Assembly: GCA_943367715.1 (NCBI GenBank)
Contig: CALRJY020000007.1
Coordinates: 62,001-126,000 of the forward strand
Direction: 5' to 3'
Length of the DNA: 64,000 nucleotides
Origin: JAEYXS01 sp943367715
GTDB lineage: Bacteria > Verrucomicrobiota > Verrucomicrobiia > Limisphaerales > JAEYXS01
This document shows, in pieces, positions 32,876-41,418 of the stretch. Numbering within the stretch: position 1 is the first letter of the stretch; every line of letters starts with the position of its first letter. The notes beneath the pieces are model-generated. The model saw only the letters and a list, made by a program, of their open reading frames with translations, had not been told where the DNA came from and searched no databases. The translations under genes were made by a program, and so were the position numbers.

Positions 32876-34414
32876 ATGAAGTACCTTTGGAGGATCAGTA
32901 TCCTATTGCTGCTCGTCACCACCCTGAGCCCCGCAGCCACTGCGGCTCCGGGCGATGTGAAGTGGACTCATACCGGAAACATTCTTATCTCCGACTTGGC
33001 CCTGAATCGTGATGGCACCATTTACATCACTTCGGCAACCACTCTGACCAACACACAGATTCCGCTGCCGAGTGGAGGATACATGATCGTCACAAGTCCG
33101 GGGTCCGAAACCAATGATCTCATCGCCTTGCTTCCGGACGGCCGGGTCAAATGGCAAAAGCCAAATGTGGGCCAGCATATCGCTGTGCTTTCTTCCGGTC
33201 GCGTCTTGGTGACGCATAACCTGCTTTACACGGTGGTCACTCCACAGGCATCCGGCGGTTTTATTACCAGCGTCATGAGATCGATAGATCGGTCAACCGG
33301 TTTCGAGCCGAATGGGGATGTCTGGCAGGAATCAGCACTAAATGGTCGGGTGGCCATAACTGCGGATGATGACATCATCTCTCTGAATCACGGCTCTGCG
33401 GAATCACCTACTGATCAAAACATGATTTTGCGTACCGGCCTTTCCGGCTGGCAGTCTGCACCTTTGGAGTATCTGGCTTCATTCCCGGTGATCAGCCCGG
33501 ACGGCACTATCTACGCTGTGACTGATAGAAACGTTGGAAACTTGAACATCATCGCATTACCCAGCGGTATGTCGGTGGTTGCGCCCAGCCCCACCAATCG
33601 CATCCATGTCCTGACATCCGGTGGCATTCCCAAGTATGGGCTGGAGAATACCAATCTTTTTCTATATCCGCCGGTGTTCGGAAATGAGGGCAGCCTTTTC
33701 GTTTCCTGCCTGGAAACAAAAACCAATGGCGACGGAATAACCTATAACGAAGCCAGTGTTCGCAGTCTCTCGGCCGGTCTGCAATCCGAGCGCTGGCGTA
33801 AAATCGGCACCTCAAAATTCAGCCCCATCGTGGTCGGCTACAACAACCGGACCTATACCGGCAACACCAACGGTCTTTATGCCTTGGACGACAGCGGCGC
33901 AGAACGCTGGTTTTTCCCTACCGCCGATGAGGTGAATCTAAGTCCTGCTCTGGCCGCAGATGGTACAGTCTATTTCGTTTCCTCCGATACCCTGTGGGCT
34001 GTGAATGCCGAGGATGGGACTCTGCGCTGGTCCTACAAAGCGACTGCGGCGATCAAGACGGCCCCCACCCTCGGCCCGGATGGCACCATCTATGTTTTAC
34101 TGGACGACAAACTCATCGCCCTCGAAGGCACCGCTCCGCCTGCCAATGCCCCATGGCCGCAAGATCGTCACGACGCCCAGCGCACCAGTCGCGCCACACA
34201 AGCCAGCGCCAGCGGTCTCAGCCGTAATGTCGATGGTAAATTCTCCCTGAACCTGAATCTGGAACCGGGTCGTGCTTACAACGTGGAAACTTCGGAAGAT
34301 TTGGAAACGTGGACAGAGATCGGCTCCTTCACCAGCAGCAGCGCGGCGCAAACGTTTCTGGATGAGACTTCCGCAGGCAAACCACAACGCTTTTACCGGC
34401 TGGTGCTCCCCTAG
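32876..34414 (+). CDS. Secreted PQQ-like beta-propeller protein
   Basis: 512 aa with signal peptide (ISILLLLVTTLSPAATAA). Blades with DGTIY(I/A/V) and W-type signatures recur (LNRDGTIYITSAT, ISPDGTIYAVTD, LAADGTVYFVSSD, LGPDGTIYVLLDD), a PQQ/pyrrolo-quinoline-like propeller without cofactor motifs. The C-terminal 80 residues are the YNVETSEDLETWTEI...QRFYRLVLP module shared with other secreted proteins here. The gene sits between hemC and the CobA-HemD gene on the opposite strand. Its TAG stop shares CTAG with the hemC stop. Confidence 0.85.
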   Translation: MKYLWRISILLLLVTTLSPAATAAPGDVKWTHTGNILISDLALNRDGTIYITSATTLTNTQIPLPSGGYMIVTSPGSETNDLIALLPDGRVKWQKPNVGQHIAVLSSGRVLVTHNLLYTVVTPQASGGFITSVMRSIDRSTGFEPNGDVWQESALNGRVAITADDDIISLNHGSAESPTDQNMILRTGLSGWQSAPLEYLASFPVISPDGTIYAVTDRNVGNLNIIALPSGMSVVAPSPTNRIHVLTSGGIPKYGLENTNLFLYPPVFGNEGSLFVSCLETKTNGDGITYNEASVRSLSAGLQSERWRKIGTSKFSPIVVGYNNRTYTGNTNGLYALDDSGAERWFFPTADEVNLSPALAADGTVYFVSSDTLWAVNAEDGTLRWSYKATAAIKTAPTLGPDGTIYVLLDDKLIALEGTAPPANAPWPQDRHDAQRTSRATQASASGLSRNVDGKFSLNLNLEPGRAYNVETSEDLETWTEIGSFTSSSAAQTFLDETSAGKPQRFYRLVLP

Positions 34415-35367
34415 CCCTTCAGCTTTTCCGCCAGTTGCTGGCCGAGCTTCTCGGCGGCTTGCACATTCTCGGACGCCGAGCCTTCGCTGAAGCGCTCATC
34501 GCGGAAAGACACCACACTCATCGCGAGCTGTTCGCCCTTTGCCTCGGCCCATGCTCCCACCGGACTTTGGCAACCGCCGCCCATGGCGCGCAGGAAGGCG
34601 CGTTCTGCGGTGATGGCGTACCACGTGGGCAAATGATTCAACGCCGCACAGACCTTCTGCAAACGTGCGTCGTTCTTACGGATCTCCAAACCGATGGCGG
34701 CCTGGCCTACGCACGGGAGCATCTCTTCGAGAGAAAGATGACGGGCGCGTAAACCGGGGGGCACTTCGCTGCCTTCCAGTTTGCCATCCGCATGCACCCT
34801 GAAGCCAAGTCGGTTCAATCCCGCAGCCGCCAATATAGTAGCGGCGAGTCCGGAATTCTCTGCGAGCTTGCGCAGACGTGTGCCGACATTGCCGCGAATC
34901 TCCACGATCTTCAGGTCCGGGCGTAGATGCAGCAACTGCGATTTGCGCCGCGTGCTGCTGGTGGCCACCGCGGCACCCGGGGGCACTTCGGAAAGCTTGG
35001 ACGCTTTTTCGCCGGGGCGGGCGGGCTTGAAGACCATCACATCACGAACGTCTTCACGTTTCGTCACCGCGCCCAGTTCCAGACCATCCGGCAATTCCGT
35101 GGGCAGATCTTTCAGGCTGTGCACAGCGAGGTCCGCTTCGCCATTCAGCAGCGCTACTTCGAGCTCCTTGGTGAACAGGCCCTTGGGTAAGGAAGCATCG
35201 GGGTTCGCCATGGAGGCCGTCTGCAGTTTATCCCCGGTGGTCTTGATGATGTTGATCTGAAAGGTCTCTTCCGGGAATGCAGCGCGGCACAATCCCTGGA
35301 TCTGATACGCCTGCGCCAAGGCCAAGGCACTGCCCCGCGTAGCGATGATGAACGGTTTGGAAGACAT
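34411..35367 (-). CDS. hemC: Hydroxymethylbilane synthase (porphobilinogen deaminase)
   Basis: 318 aa. Motifs ATRGSALALAQA near 9, KTTGDK, VHSLKDLPTE, STRRKSQLLHLRPDL and the dipyrromethane-cofactor Cys in GGGCQSPVGAW are all present. It joins four porphobilinogen units to hydroxymethylbilane in tetrapyrrole synthesis, in the cytoplasm. It lies 3 nt after hemA, in the same operon with the upstream CcsA/HemX-like gene. Length is normal. Confidence 0.95.
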   Translation of the reverse strand: MSSKPFIIATRGSALALAQAYQIQGLCRAAFPEETFQINIIKTTGDKLQTASMANPDASLPKGLFTKELEVALLNGEADLAVHSLKDLPTELPDGLELGAVTKREDVRDVMVFKPARPGEKASKLSEVPPGAAVATSSTRRKSQLLHLRPDLKIVEIRGNVGTRLRKLAENSGLAATILAAAGLNRLGFRVHADGKLEGSEVPPGLRARHLSLEEMLPCVGQAAIGLEIRKNDARLQKVCAALNHLPTWYAITAERAFLRAMGGGCQSPVGAWAEAKGEQLAMSVVSFRDERFSEGSASENVQAAEKLGQQLAEKLKG

Positions 35368-35370
35368 GGG

Positions 35371-36438
35371 TTAAGAACTGGTATCGTGACCGAAAGAAAA
35401 ACCACCTTCATGCGACTGCCCGGATGAGCCGCGTTGCAAAAGCTCCTTCGCCTTGTCGCGGATGATGACCTCACATTTGGTGATCTCATCACGCCGTTGC
35501 TTCAAGTACTCCTCGGCGATCGCCTGCAAGTCATCGATGTTGTAGAGATAGACGTTCTCAAAGACGCTATCCAAGCCGGGCTCGATATCCCGCGGTACAG
35601 CGATATCGATCAACAGCAGCGGACGGTTGTGACGCAAGGCCATCAGCGGCGCGAGCTTCTTGCGGTCCAGCACATAGTGCGGAGCCGAGGTGCTGCTGAT
35701 GACGATATCCACATTCGCAAATTCAGCGGCCCAATCATCGAAATGCACCGCGCGACCATTCAGTTCCTTGGCCAGTGCCTCCGCGCGATCGAAGGAACGG
35801 TTGGAAACGATCACGCTCTTCGCGCCCCGGCTCAGCAGTGAACGCGCCGTCTTCTCACTCGTATCCCCGGCGCCGATGACCATCACGTTGCGATCGCTCA
35901 ACGTCTCAAAAATCTTCTCGGCCAGTTCCACGGCCGCCGAACCGACTGATACACTGCCGCGCTGGATGTTCGTGTGGGTGCGGATGTGCTTGGCCACGTT
36001 GAAGGCTTTTTGGAAAACCTTGTTCAAGCGCCCGCCCGTCTGTTTGTGCTGCAAGGCGAGGTCGTAGGCTTTTTTTAACTGGCCCAAGATTTCTGTCTCG
36101 CCCAAGAGCATGGAGTCCAGGCCGCTGGCTACCTTGAAGAGATGCTCGAGGCTTTGCGGTTCGCCCAGGGTATAGATCTCTTCGTTCAGATTGCCCTCGA
36201 ACTGGCGATGCGCGATGAGAAATTCCTTGAGCGCCTGGAAGGCTTCCTTCTCCTGATGCGGGGTGACCACGTAGAGTTCGACGCGATTACAGGTGGAAAG
36301 AATGACCGCCTCCGTAGCCAGGCCGGAGGTGCGCATCTGCTGGAGCGCATCGGGAATCACCGCCTCGGCAAAGGCGAACCGCTCGCGCAGTTCGACTTCC
36401 GAAGTATGATGATTCAGCCCTATGACGACGACGCTCAT
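35371..36438 (-). CDS. hemA: Glutamyl-tRNA reductase
   Basis: 355 aa. The catalytic motif LSTCNRVELY with Cys near residue 50, substrate region GLDSMLLGETEILGQ, and the NADPH-binding VMVIGAGDTSEKTARSLL are clear. It reduces glutamyl-tRNA to glutamate-1-semialdehyde, the first step of C5-pathway heme synthesis. The start overlaps the stop of the upstream CcsA/HemX-like gene by 4 nt (ATGA), so the two are coupled. The C-terminal tail (SSGQSHEGGFSFGHDTSS) is unusual and disordered. A truncated dimerisation domain relative to some homologs is possible. Confidence 0.95.
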   Translation of the reverse strand: MSVVVIGLNHHTSEVELRERFAFAEAVIPDALQQMRTSGLATEAVILSTCNRVELYVVTPHQEKEAFQALKEFLIAHRQFEGNLNEEIYTLGEPQSLEHLFKVASGLDSMLLGETEILGQLKKAYDLALQHKQTGGRLNKVFQKAFNVAKHIRTHTNIQRGSVSVGSAAVELAEKIFETLSDRNVMVIGAGDTSEKTARSLLSRGAKSVIVSNRSFDRAEALAKELNGRAVHFDDWAAEFANVDIVISSTSAPHYVLDRKKLAPLMALRHNRPLLLIDIAVPRDIEPGLDSVFENVYLYNIDDLQAIAEEYLKQRRDEITKCEVIIRDKAKELLQRGSSGQSHEGGFSFGHDTSS

Positions 36439-37256
36439 GGATTATGTATCGGCGAGAGGAGGTTTGTGCCCCAAAACGTCAGCAGCACAAACGCGAATCC
36501 CGCCACGGCTCCCCAGGCGAACTTCCGCCCGCCCTGCTCCATCCGCCACCGCATCAGCATCAGCGCCAAATACATTCCCCACACCAAGAACGACCAGATG
36601 ACCTTGGGATCGCCCGACCAGTACGAGCCCTGGGTTTTGTTCAGATAGGACATGCTGATGAGCAAGGCGACCGTCAGCAGACCAAAACCGGAGATGAGCA
36701 AACGCCACGTGACCACTTCCAGACGCTGGATGGGCGGCAGCAGGGAGAAGATGGCGCGGGCTTTGTGGAACTTCAGGTCATGTTCCTGCGTGAGGTACAT
36801 CAGTCCAGCTCCGGAACTGAGACCGAAAGCCGCGTAAGCCAAGGCGAACAACGCGGCGTGCAGGCTGTTCTGCCAGCCGGGAACGAAGAACTCGGGATTC
36901 GGACCGTGATGTTTGTCCAAAGCGGGCATCATGGCGAATACACCCAGGCAGAACAGCAAGGGCGAGAGGAACGCGCCGAGAAATCTCAGGCGCGACCAGA
37001 TGCCGATGACAAGATAGGCCGCTACCATGGTCCAGAGGATAAAGACCGTGGCCTCATAGAGATTATTCACCGGACAACGGGAAAAGCTGAAGCCGCGCTG
37101 CATGAGGGCGACGGTGTGACCGGCGAAGGCGCCCATCAGCAAAAAGTAATTCACCCGGTTATCCTCACGGAAACCCTTCCGCCAGAGGAATACCGAGTAA
37201 ATCATGCTGATGCCGTAAAGCAGGACAGCGATTTGAAACCAGTTACGATCGGTCAC
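36435..37256 (-). CDS. CcsA/HemX-like cytochrome c assembly protein
   Basis: 273 aa with about eight membrane segments. Motifs resemble the CcmC/CcsA/HemX heme-handling family: RGFSFSRCPVNNLYEATVFILW with the NLYE motif, LHAALFALAYAAFG, and YWSGDPKVIWSFLVWGMYL, including Trp-rich WxxD-like loop and His residues for heme. It probably handles heme export or cytochrome c assembly, or, as for HemX, regulates glutamyl-tRNA reductase. Its overlap with hemA (ATGA) supports the HemX-like role. Confidence 0.88.
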   Translation of the reverse strand: MTDRNWFQIAVLLYGISMIYSVFLWRKGFREDNRVNYFLLMGAFAGHTVALMQRGFSFSRCPVNNLYEATVFILWTMVAAYLVIGIWSRLRFLGAFLSPLLFCLGVFAMMPALDKHHGPNPEFFVPGWQNSLHAALFALAYAAFGLSSGAGLMYLTQEHDLKFHKARAIFSLLPPIQRLEVVTWRLLISGFGLLTVALLISMSYLNKTQGSYWSGDPKVIWSFLVWGMYLALMLMRWRMEQGGRKFAWGAVAGFAFVLLTFWGTNLLSPIHNP

Positions 37257-37329
37257 AATGTTCCGTCAACTTACCGGATGATGAGCCTAGTGCAAATGGC
37301 AAAAATAGGCTCACCGTGCCGGAAACCGG

Positions 37330-38730
37330 TCAGGCTTTGGCGACATCCGAGTCCTCGGGCATGGGCTTGCCCTTGGTTTCCGGAGCGAATGGCAGGACGG
37401 CCAGACCCAGGAGGAAGATCAGGCTCAAGCCCGCGCAAGCATTACGGAAAGCCTCCAGCTTGGCCTCGGGCGTGGTGGCACCTTCGGACAGCTTGGCCGT
37501 CAACAAGCCCAACGTGAACGGGCCGCTGGCGGCAATGAAGCGACCCACGTTATAGCAGAAGCTGGTGCCCGTGCTGCGGAGGCTGACCGGGAACAGCTCC
37601 GGCAGGTAGATGGCGAACCCGGCAAACAAGGCCAGTTGGAAGAAGCCCATGATCGGGATCATCCAGAAGATGTCGCTCTTTTGGTCCAGAAACTTGAACA
37701 CGCCCGCCGTGGCCAGCATCGCGCAGATATAGGCGATCGTGAAGACCGGCTTGCGCCCATGCTTGGCCGCGAGCTTGGTGAAAACGATCATGCCGAAAAA
37801 CGCACCAATGTTCTGAAGGATCATGTTGATGCCGGTCCACATGGTCTTGTGGCCAGCCAACTTTTCTGCCGGAATGTTCTGCTCCTTCAAAATCTTGCCG
37901 ACCACGTCATTGATCAACTCCGGCGAGAAGAAACCGATGCCCCACAGACCGACGACGGCTGATACACACATCAACATGCCGACAATGGCGCGACCGCGCC
38001 AGCGGACGTCGCCGAGCAGCGCGGTGTAGGAGCCAAACTTGACGCCGGAGATTTTGCCGGCGGCCCGGGCCTGCACCCATTTCTCCGGTTCCTTCAGGCG
38101 CATCTGGATGAATACGCACAGGAAGGCGGGTAGAGCGCCGATGACAAACATATAACGCCAGGCACTGCCGGGAGCGATGCTCGTCGTCTCCATGTAACCG
38201 ATGGTCACGGCGATCAAACCGGCCGTGACGTTACCCACGGCAGAGAGCGCTTGCAGCAGACCGAGCGCATGAGGCCGGGCGCGGTCAGGAACGGAATCCG
38301 CCACCAAGGCTACGGAAAGGCCGAACACACCACCCACACCCAACCCCGTCAGAAAACGGTAGATGCAAAAATCAACGATGCCCGTGGAGAAGGCCGATAA
38401 CCCCGTGCAAATAGAATAGATCAATACGGTCAGAGTCAGCGTCTTGGCCCGGCCGATCTTATCACCCACGGAACCGAAAATAAGACCGCCCATGGCCCAG
38501 CCCGCCACGAAGATGGAGGTAGCGTAGCCGCCGAGCTCTTTAAGCTTGGCCGGATCAGTTCCCTTGGGCATCAAAGCGGCGATAGCCGAACCACGCGCCA
38601 AGATGAACAATTGCTGGTCCAGACAATCAAAGAGCCACGCCAGGGAAGCCACCAGGAAGACGAACCAATGATGCTTGTTCATCAGCTTGTACCAGGGCAC
38701 CGATTCATCTGTCGTGGCGTTTGAACTCAT
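37330..38730 (-). CDS. MFS transporter
   Basis: 466 aa with twelve predicted membrane segments. The signature GGLIFGSVGDKIGRAKTL between segments 2 and 3, and FLTGLGVGGVFGLSVALVADSVPDRARPHALG after segment 4, are typical of the sugar/aromatic-acid MFS branch. A second A-loop is TKLAAKHGRKPV. Likely imports an organic acid or sugar with protons. It is on the same strand as the heme operon but 73 nt upstream, and may be separate. Confidence 0.88.
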   Translation of the reverse strand: MSSNATTDESVPWYKLMNKHHWFVFLVASLAWLFDCLDQQLFILARGSAIAALMPKGTDPAKLKELGGYATSIFVAGWAMGGLIFGSVGDKIGRAKTLTLTVLIYSICTGLSAFSTGIVDFCIYRFLTGLGVGGVFGLSVALVADSVPDRARPHALGLLQALSAVGNVTAGLIAVTIGYMETTSIAPGSAWRYMFVIGALPAFLCVFIQMRLKEPEKWVQARAAGKISGVKFGSYTALLGDVRWRGRAIVGMLMCVSAVVGLWGIGFFSPELINDVVGKILKEQNIPAEKLAGHKTMWTGINMILQNIGAFFGMIVFTKLAAKHGRKPVFTIAYICAMLATAGVFKFLDQKSDIFWMIPIMGFFQLALFAGFAIYLPELFPVSLRSTGTSFCYNVGRFIAASGPFTLGLLTAKLSEGATTPEAKLEAFRNACAGLSLIFLLGLAVLPFAPETKGKPMPEDSDVAKA

Positions 38731-38837
38731 GTCTATAGCGTTAAAAATGGGTTAAAAGTTGCTGAGACTTGTCATGCTTACCCGTTGAATCGAAGTCCGC
38801 CAAGCAAGAATTGCCCGTACACGTATTTTTTCCCGGA

Positions 38838-41417
38838 ATGAGCATTGATTCCGGCGGGGAAATCAGCATTAATCCTTCTATTGTGATCCGAGGGTTTCTC
38901 CCATATCTGCTAATCATAGCCAGCTTATGCTGGGGCGGTTTCGCCCGGGCGGCGGAGTTTGGGCAGTTGGATGAGGGCTTCGCGCCTGAGTTGGCCCCTG
39001 TCCCGGGAGAATTGGGGGGACTGGCTCAAGCTCCCTCGGGAAAATATTTTGTCTGGGGGCAATTTCATCAGGTGGGTGTTGCGCGACGGATCAATCTGGC
39101 CCGGATGAATGCGGACGGCACCGTGGATGAAACGTTCAATGCCGGATTGAGCGCGCTCAGTTCCATCTCAAAAATCAGCGTTCAAGCCGATGGAGCCGTG
39201 CTGGTTATGGGAACCCTCTTTCTCGCCGATGGCACGGTGCTGCCGAACGTGGTAAGATTTCTGCCCACCGGTGCTCTGGATGAGTCATTTCAACTGCCGG
39301 AAAATATCGGGCTGATCTATTCCTTCACCCTGATTCCAGCCAGCCAGAAGATTTTGCTCAATGGATTGTTGCTGCCGACGAACAATATTGCTAACGCGGT
39401 GCTGCTCCGGCTGGAATCCAATGGCAGCATTGATGCCAGTTTTAACAGCGCCGTCCTTCGGGGGGCATTCAATCTCATCCAGCCCTTGAGCGAAGGGAAA
39501 CTGCTCGTGGAAGGTTATTTGAGTTTGTCTCATGGGCTCGGAGAAGACCTCTCCGCTAGCCTCAGCGCAGTTAATATGCCTGCGATTTTGAGGGAACTTA
39601 TCCCCGGCCCCAGGCCAAGACGGATTCAACTCTGGCGACTGAACGAGGACGGCAGTTTTGATGACACGTTCTCCAGTGCTGAGATACCTGACTCTCCAGT
39701 GACACCTGGACCGCAAGATGTCATGTATAGGGGCAGCGCCAGACTCTCGGCGGAAGGCAATCCCAACATCCTGCTGAAACGTTACCTGGCCAACGGCGAA
39801 AACGATGCGGCGTTCACACCCGTGTTCGAGCCAGGGATGAGGTTTCAATCAATGGCCCCTTTGAGCACGGGTAAAATCCTTGTGCTGATAAACCGGACAA
39901 ATGTCCTCGATGAGCTGGAAAACGTAATCCTTCGCTTGGGAAATGATGGTCACACAGAAGCGGAATATGTCATGCCCAATCCGTTTTATATCTACCCTTT
40001 CGACATGCAGTTGATAAGCATGGACAACGGCACCCTCTTCATCAACCGCCGGTCATCCCACATAATCCCGCAGGATCAGATTTTGAGATTGCAGGACAAT
40101 GGCACGGTGCAAGCCGGATTCGGCGCTCCTTTTCAGATATTTGGGACAGCCACTCTCCGCCCCCAGCGCGATGGGAAAATCTATTTGCGACACGCTATAA
40201 CGAATACTGAAGGGATGAAGCTCAACACCCTGTCGCGTCTCGAGAAAAGCGGCAGCATTGACGCGGGCTTTGCTCCGCCGAGGGCAGAGATCGGTTCTCC
40301 GGTAATTCTGGAGAATGGCGACATCATAGCCGAAATTTCTCCCATAGGTATATATGAATCCGCGTTGGTCCGGCTTTCGCCCTCTGGTGAAGTGGTCCGC
40401 GGATTGACCAATGAATGGATCAATCCTTGGGCGGACAGTTGGGTCGCATTTCCCGACGGTCGGGTGGCGGTCGCCCGAAGTTACACGTTCGATGCGCCCG
40501 AGAATGAACCCTACATCCGCTTCTACACCGCTCAATTTCAAACTGAACTGGAACTAACTGCCCCGGAAAACGAATATCTGCCCGACATCAGCCTGAAGCT
40601 CACTGCTGACGGAAAGCTTTTGGCAACTGGAGTTTCATATATATCAAATGAAGACAGTTTTTATGCTGTAAATTACGTGGAACGGTTCCTGCCAGAAGGG
40701 CAACCGGACTCTTCTTTCCAATTGCTGACCAATCGAGGAATTTACGCTTTGCCACATGTCACCGATAACGTCGGCAGAATATACCTATTTTACGGGACCT
40801 TCGGTGGTGCGGGAAGCAACGGCGGCAGTGTTCCTGAAAACGATCTTCCTCCATTGCCAACTGTTCCTCCCCTTCAACGCTATCTGGCCGATGGAACAAA
40901 GGACTTCTCTTTCAACCCCCTGCTTACACTCAACTCCTCAGTGGATGAGGTGTGGCCGCAGAAGGATGGCCGCATCTTGATCGCAGGCAGATTTTACAGC
41001 GCGGATGGCAAGCGGATCAGCACGCTTAGGCGATTACTGCCAGATGGTGGGGTCGATGAAACATTCATCCCGCCTGCCGGTGAAGTGGTCCCCATCACCA
41101 CCATTGCGGTGGAGGCGGATGGGAATGTTTTGATCGGGGGCGCGTTCGATCAGATTGGCGGTCAGCCGCGGGCGGGATTGGCGCGTTTGAAGTCGGTGGA
41201 GCAGGCTCAGGTGAAGAATCTCACTATCACCGGCAATAACGTCACCTTGCAACTGGGGGGCAACTTGGGGCGCACTTGGTTGATCCAGACCTCTCCCGAT
41301 CTCCAGACGTGGACCACGGTTTCTGCGATCACCACGGGCATTGACGACGAGACTGTGGAATTGGCTCCGCCGGACAATAGCGGCAAGAAATTCTACCGCG
41401 CCGTGCTGGCACCGTAG
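38838..41417 (+). CDS. Large secreted delta-60-repeat protein
   Basis: 859 aa from ATG at 38838, chosen to place the hydrophobic segment GFLPYLLIIASLCWGGFARAA near the start as a signal peptide. Multiple delta-60 (DUF5122) repeats follow: DGTVDETFNAG, TGALDESFQLP, NGSIDASFNSA, DGSFDDTFSSA, DGGVDETFIPP. They form a beta-propeller in secreted Verrucomicrobia and Bacteroidetes proteins. The end (TSPDLQTWTTVSAI...KKFYRAVLAP) is the C-terminal FYR module shared with other large secreted proteins here. Function unknown. Confidence 0.85.
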   Translation: MSIDSGGEISINPSIVIRGFLPYLLIIASLCWGGFARAAEFGQLDEGFAPELAPVPGELGGLAQAPSGKYFVWGQFHQVGVARRINLARMNADGTVDETFNAGLSALSSISKISVQADGAVLVMGTLFLADGTVLPNVVRFLPTGALDESFQLPENIGLIYSFTLIPASQKILLNGLLLPTNNIANAVLLRLESNGSIDASFNSAVLRGAFNLIQPLSEGKLLVEGYLSLSHGLGEDLSASLSAVNMPAILRELIPGPRPRRIQLWRLNEDGSFDDTFSSAEIPDSPVTPGPQDVMYRGSARLSAEGNPNILLKRYLANGENDAAFTPVFEPGMRFQSMAPLSTGKILVLINRTNVLDELENVILRLGNDGHTEAEYVMPNPFYIYPFDMQLISMDNGTLFINRRSSHIIPQDQILRLQDNGTVQAGFGAPFQIFGTATLRPQRDGKIYLRHAITNTEGMKLNTLSRLEKSGSIDAGFAPPRAEIGSPVILENGDIIAEISPIGIYESALVRLSPSGEVVRGLTNEWINPWADSWVAFPDGRVAVARSYTFDAPENEPYIRFYTAQFQTELELTAPENEYLPDISLKLTADGKLLATGVSYISNEDSFYAVNYVERFLPEGQPDSSFQLLTNRGIYALPHVTDNVGRIYLFYGTFGGAGSNGGSVPENDLPPLPTVPPLQRYLADGTKDFSFNPLLTLNSSVDEVWPQKDGRILIAGRFYSADGKRISTLRRLLPDGGVDETFIPPAGEVVPITTIAVEADGNVLIGGAFDQIGGQPRAGLARLKSVEQAQVKNLTITGNNVTLQLGGNLGRTWLIQTSPDLQTWTTVSAITTGIDDETVELAPPDNSGKKFYRAVLAP

Positions 41418-41418
41418 G

